DNA of 5,715 nucleotides from NCBI GenBank assembly GCA_019309605.1, contig JAFDFW010000153.1:1-5715 (forward strand), given 5' to 3'. This stretch comes from Deltaproteobacteria bacterium (GTDB taxonomy: Bacteria; Myxococcota_A; Polyangia; Polyangiales; Houyiibacteriaceae). Every line of letters starts with the position of its first letter. The first letter of the stretch is position 1. Of this stretch, positions 5,421 through 5,715 are shown in pieces. Position numbers and translations under genes: made by a program. Below the pieces are notes generated by a model that saw only the letters and a list, made by a program, of their open reading frames with translations, was not told where the DNA came from and searched no databases.

Positions 5421-5687
5421 ATGACGGCAGAAGCTCGAGTGGTGGTGGAGGCGGTGGGAATCGAACAGGATTCCATCCACCCGGTTCCGACGATTCTTCA
5501 AGGGTTTTCACGGACAAACAGGGTGGGGCGGTCCGCTCAAGAATGCAGCGAAAACGCTTTGGCGGGCGAACTTGGGACACGTGTCCCAACGCGCGAGAAA
5601 ATCCTCGCGCAGCTTCGCCGTGTGCGTGTTGCAGTCGATGAAGTGATCGCGTTGTTTAAAGCATTGCGCGGGAAAGACCGTTTGTGA
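5421..5687 (+). CDS. Small ORF of the VEAVGIE...LGTRVP repeat family (uncertain)
   Basis: This is an 88-residue open frame with an ATG at 5421 and AGGAG (5406-5410) ten bases upstream, ending in TGA at 5685-5687. It carries repeat copy B. Residues 9-15 are VEAVGIE, from the tRNA-3'-like block; LGTRVP near residue 56 comes from the palindrome. The C-terminus, REKILAQLRRVRVAVDEVIA, looks like an amphipathic helix. Compared codon by codon with copy A, the spacing is identical (42 codons from VEAVGIE to LGTRVP). Several matches in the diverged middle are synonymous (Ser TCC/TCG, Leu CTT/TTG, Ser AGC/AGT, Leu CTT/CTC), which hints at coding selection. Against this, ORFs with VEAVGIE-type openings are commonly annotated over tRNA-like repeats and may be spurious. 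No function can be assigned. Confidence 0.35.
   Translation: MTAEARVVVEAVGIEQDSIHPVPTILQGFSRTNRVGRSAQECSENALAGELGTRVPTREKILAQLRRVRVAVDEVIALFKALRGKDRL
5444..5589 (+). repeat. Repeat copy B: tRNA-3'-end-like block plus 18-bp palindrome
   Basis: This is the second copy of the element at 708-853, in direct orientation and at a constant offset of 4736 bases. The 23-nt left block (5444-5466) is identical to copy A. TTGGCGG (5559-5565), AACT (5569-5572) and the palindrome recur at the same internal distances. Here the palindrome is longer: TTGGGACACGTGTCCCAA (5572-5589) is perfect over 18 bp. The middle (5467-5558) is largely different in sequence from copy A but identical in length. It contains two crossing inverted pairs, CCACCC/GGGTGG (5476-5481 with 5521-5526) and ATTCTT/AAGAAT. 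The minus-strand tRNA-like end cannot form a T-stem, so it is not an intact tRNA. Confidence 0.75.
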
Positions 5688-5703
5688 TTACTATCGGAGC
5701 ATC

Positions 5704-5715
5704 ATGATGAGAAAA
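5704..5715 (+). CDS. Start of a gene running off the right edge (partial)
   Basis: Two adjacent ATG codons (5704 and 5707) begin the reading MMRK before the window ends. CGGAG (5695-5699) lies four bases before the first ATG and seven before the second, so the second is the better-spaced start. A Met-Arg-Lys opening is common before signal peptides, but nothing more can be read. A TACTAT hexamer (5689-5694) is present but too close to the ribosome site to serve as its -10 with a normal leader. Confidence 0.35.

Noticed and set aside
708..5589. Integron cassette array with attC sites
   Set aside because: The repeats are not attC-like imperfect palindromes with RYYYAAC and GTTRRRY ends. The genes between them lie in both orientations with their own leaders, and no integrase is present.
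1..5715. CRISPR array, insertion sequence or toxin-antitoxin pair
   Set aside because: No regularly spaced short repeats, transposase motifs, terminal inverted repeats or recognisable toxin or antitoxin proteins were found.

Overview
The window looks like chromosomal DNA of a free-living, moderately GC-rich bacterium. Single genes with their own ribosome binding sites lie on both strands. There are no phage, plasmid, transposase, rRNA or intact tRNA genes. The gene families do not fix a phylum; a proteobacterial or myxobacterial-type genome is a guess, based mainly on the DUF4019 lipoprotein and the style of the lactate dehydrogenase-like gene.

Layout. The first 13 codons of a minus-strand membrane or exported protein start at 40 and run off the left edge. 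Facing it is a TetR-family regulator (117-677). A 16-bp palindrome between them looks like the regulator's operator over the leftward promoter. Positions 678-1102 hold no firm gene, but contain repeat copy A and a long inverted repeat. Two minus-strand genes follow: a small polytopic membrane protein (1103-1687) and a GC-rich aldo/keto reductase (1932-2915). A DUF998-type membrane protein (3220-3885, plus) converges on a broken lactate/malate dehydrogenase gene (3948-4662, minus). That gene has lost the segment carrying its catalytic residues and is also frameshifted. Divergent from it is a DUF4019 lipoprotein (4800-5225). The right end holds a possible 30-codon ORF, repeat copy B inside a small ORF (5421-5687), and the first codons of another gene (5704 onward).

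The genes do not form an obvious pathway; most look like independent accessory or housekeeping-type units. The only clear regulatory pairing is the TetR gene with its divergent neighbour. The most unusual feature is the pair of intergenic elements, A (708-853) and B (5444-5589), in the same orientation. Each begins with an identical 23-nt block matching, on the minus strand, the 3' end of a tRNA or tmRNA (T-loop plus acceptor strand). Each ends with an identical 14-bp palindrome, GGGACACGTGTCCC. The spacing is identical to the base, while the middle is strongly diverged. Both copies are open in the same frame, and several differences between them are synonymous. They may therefore be a dispersed small-ORF or structured repeat family rather than chance.
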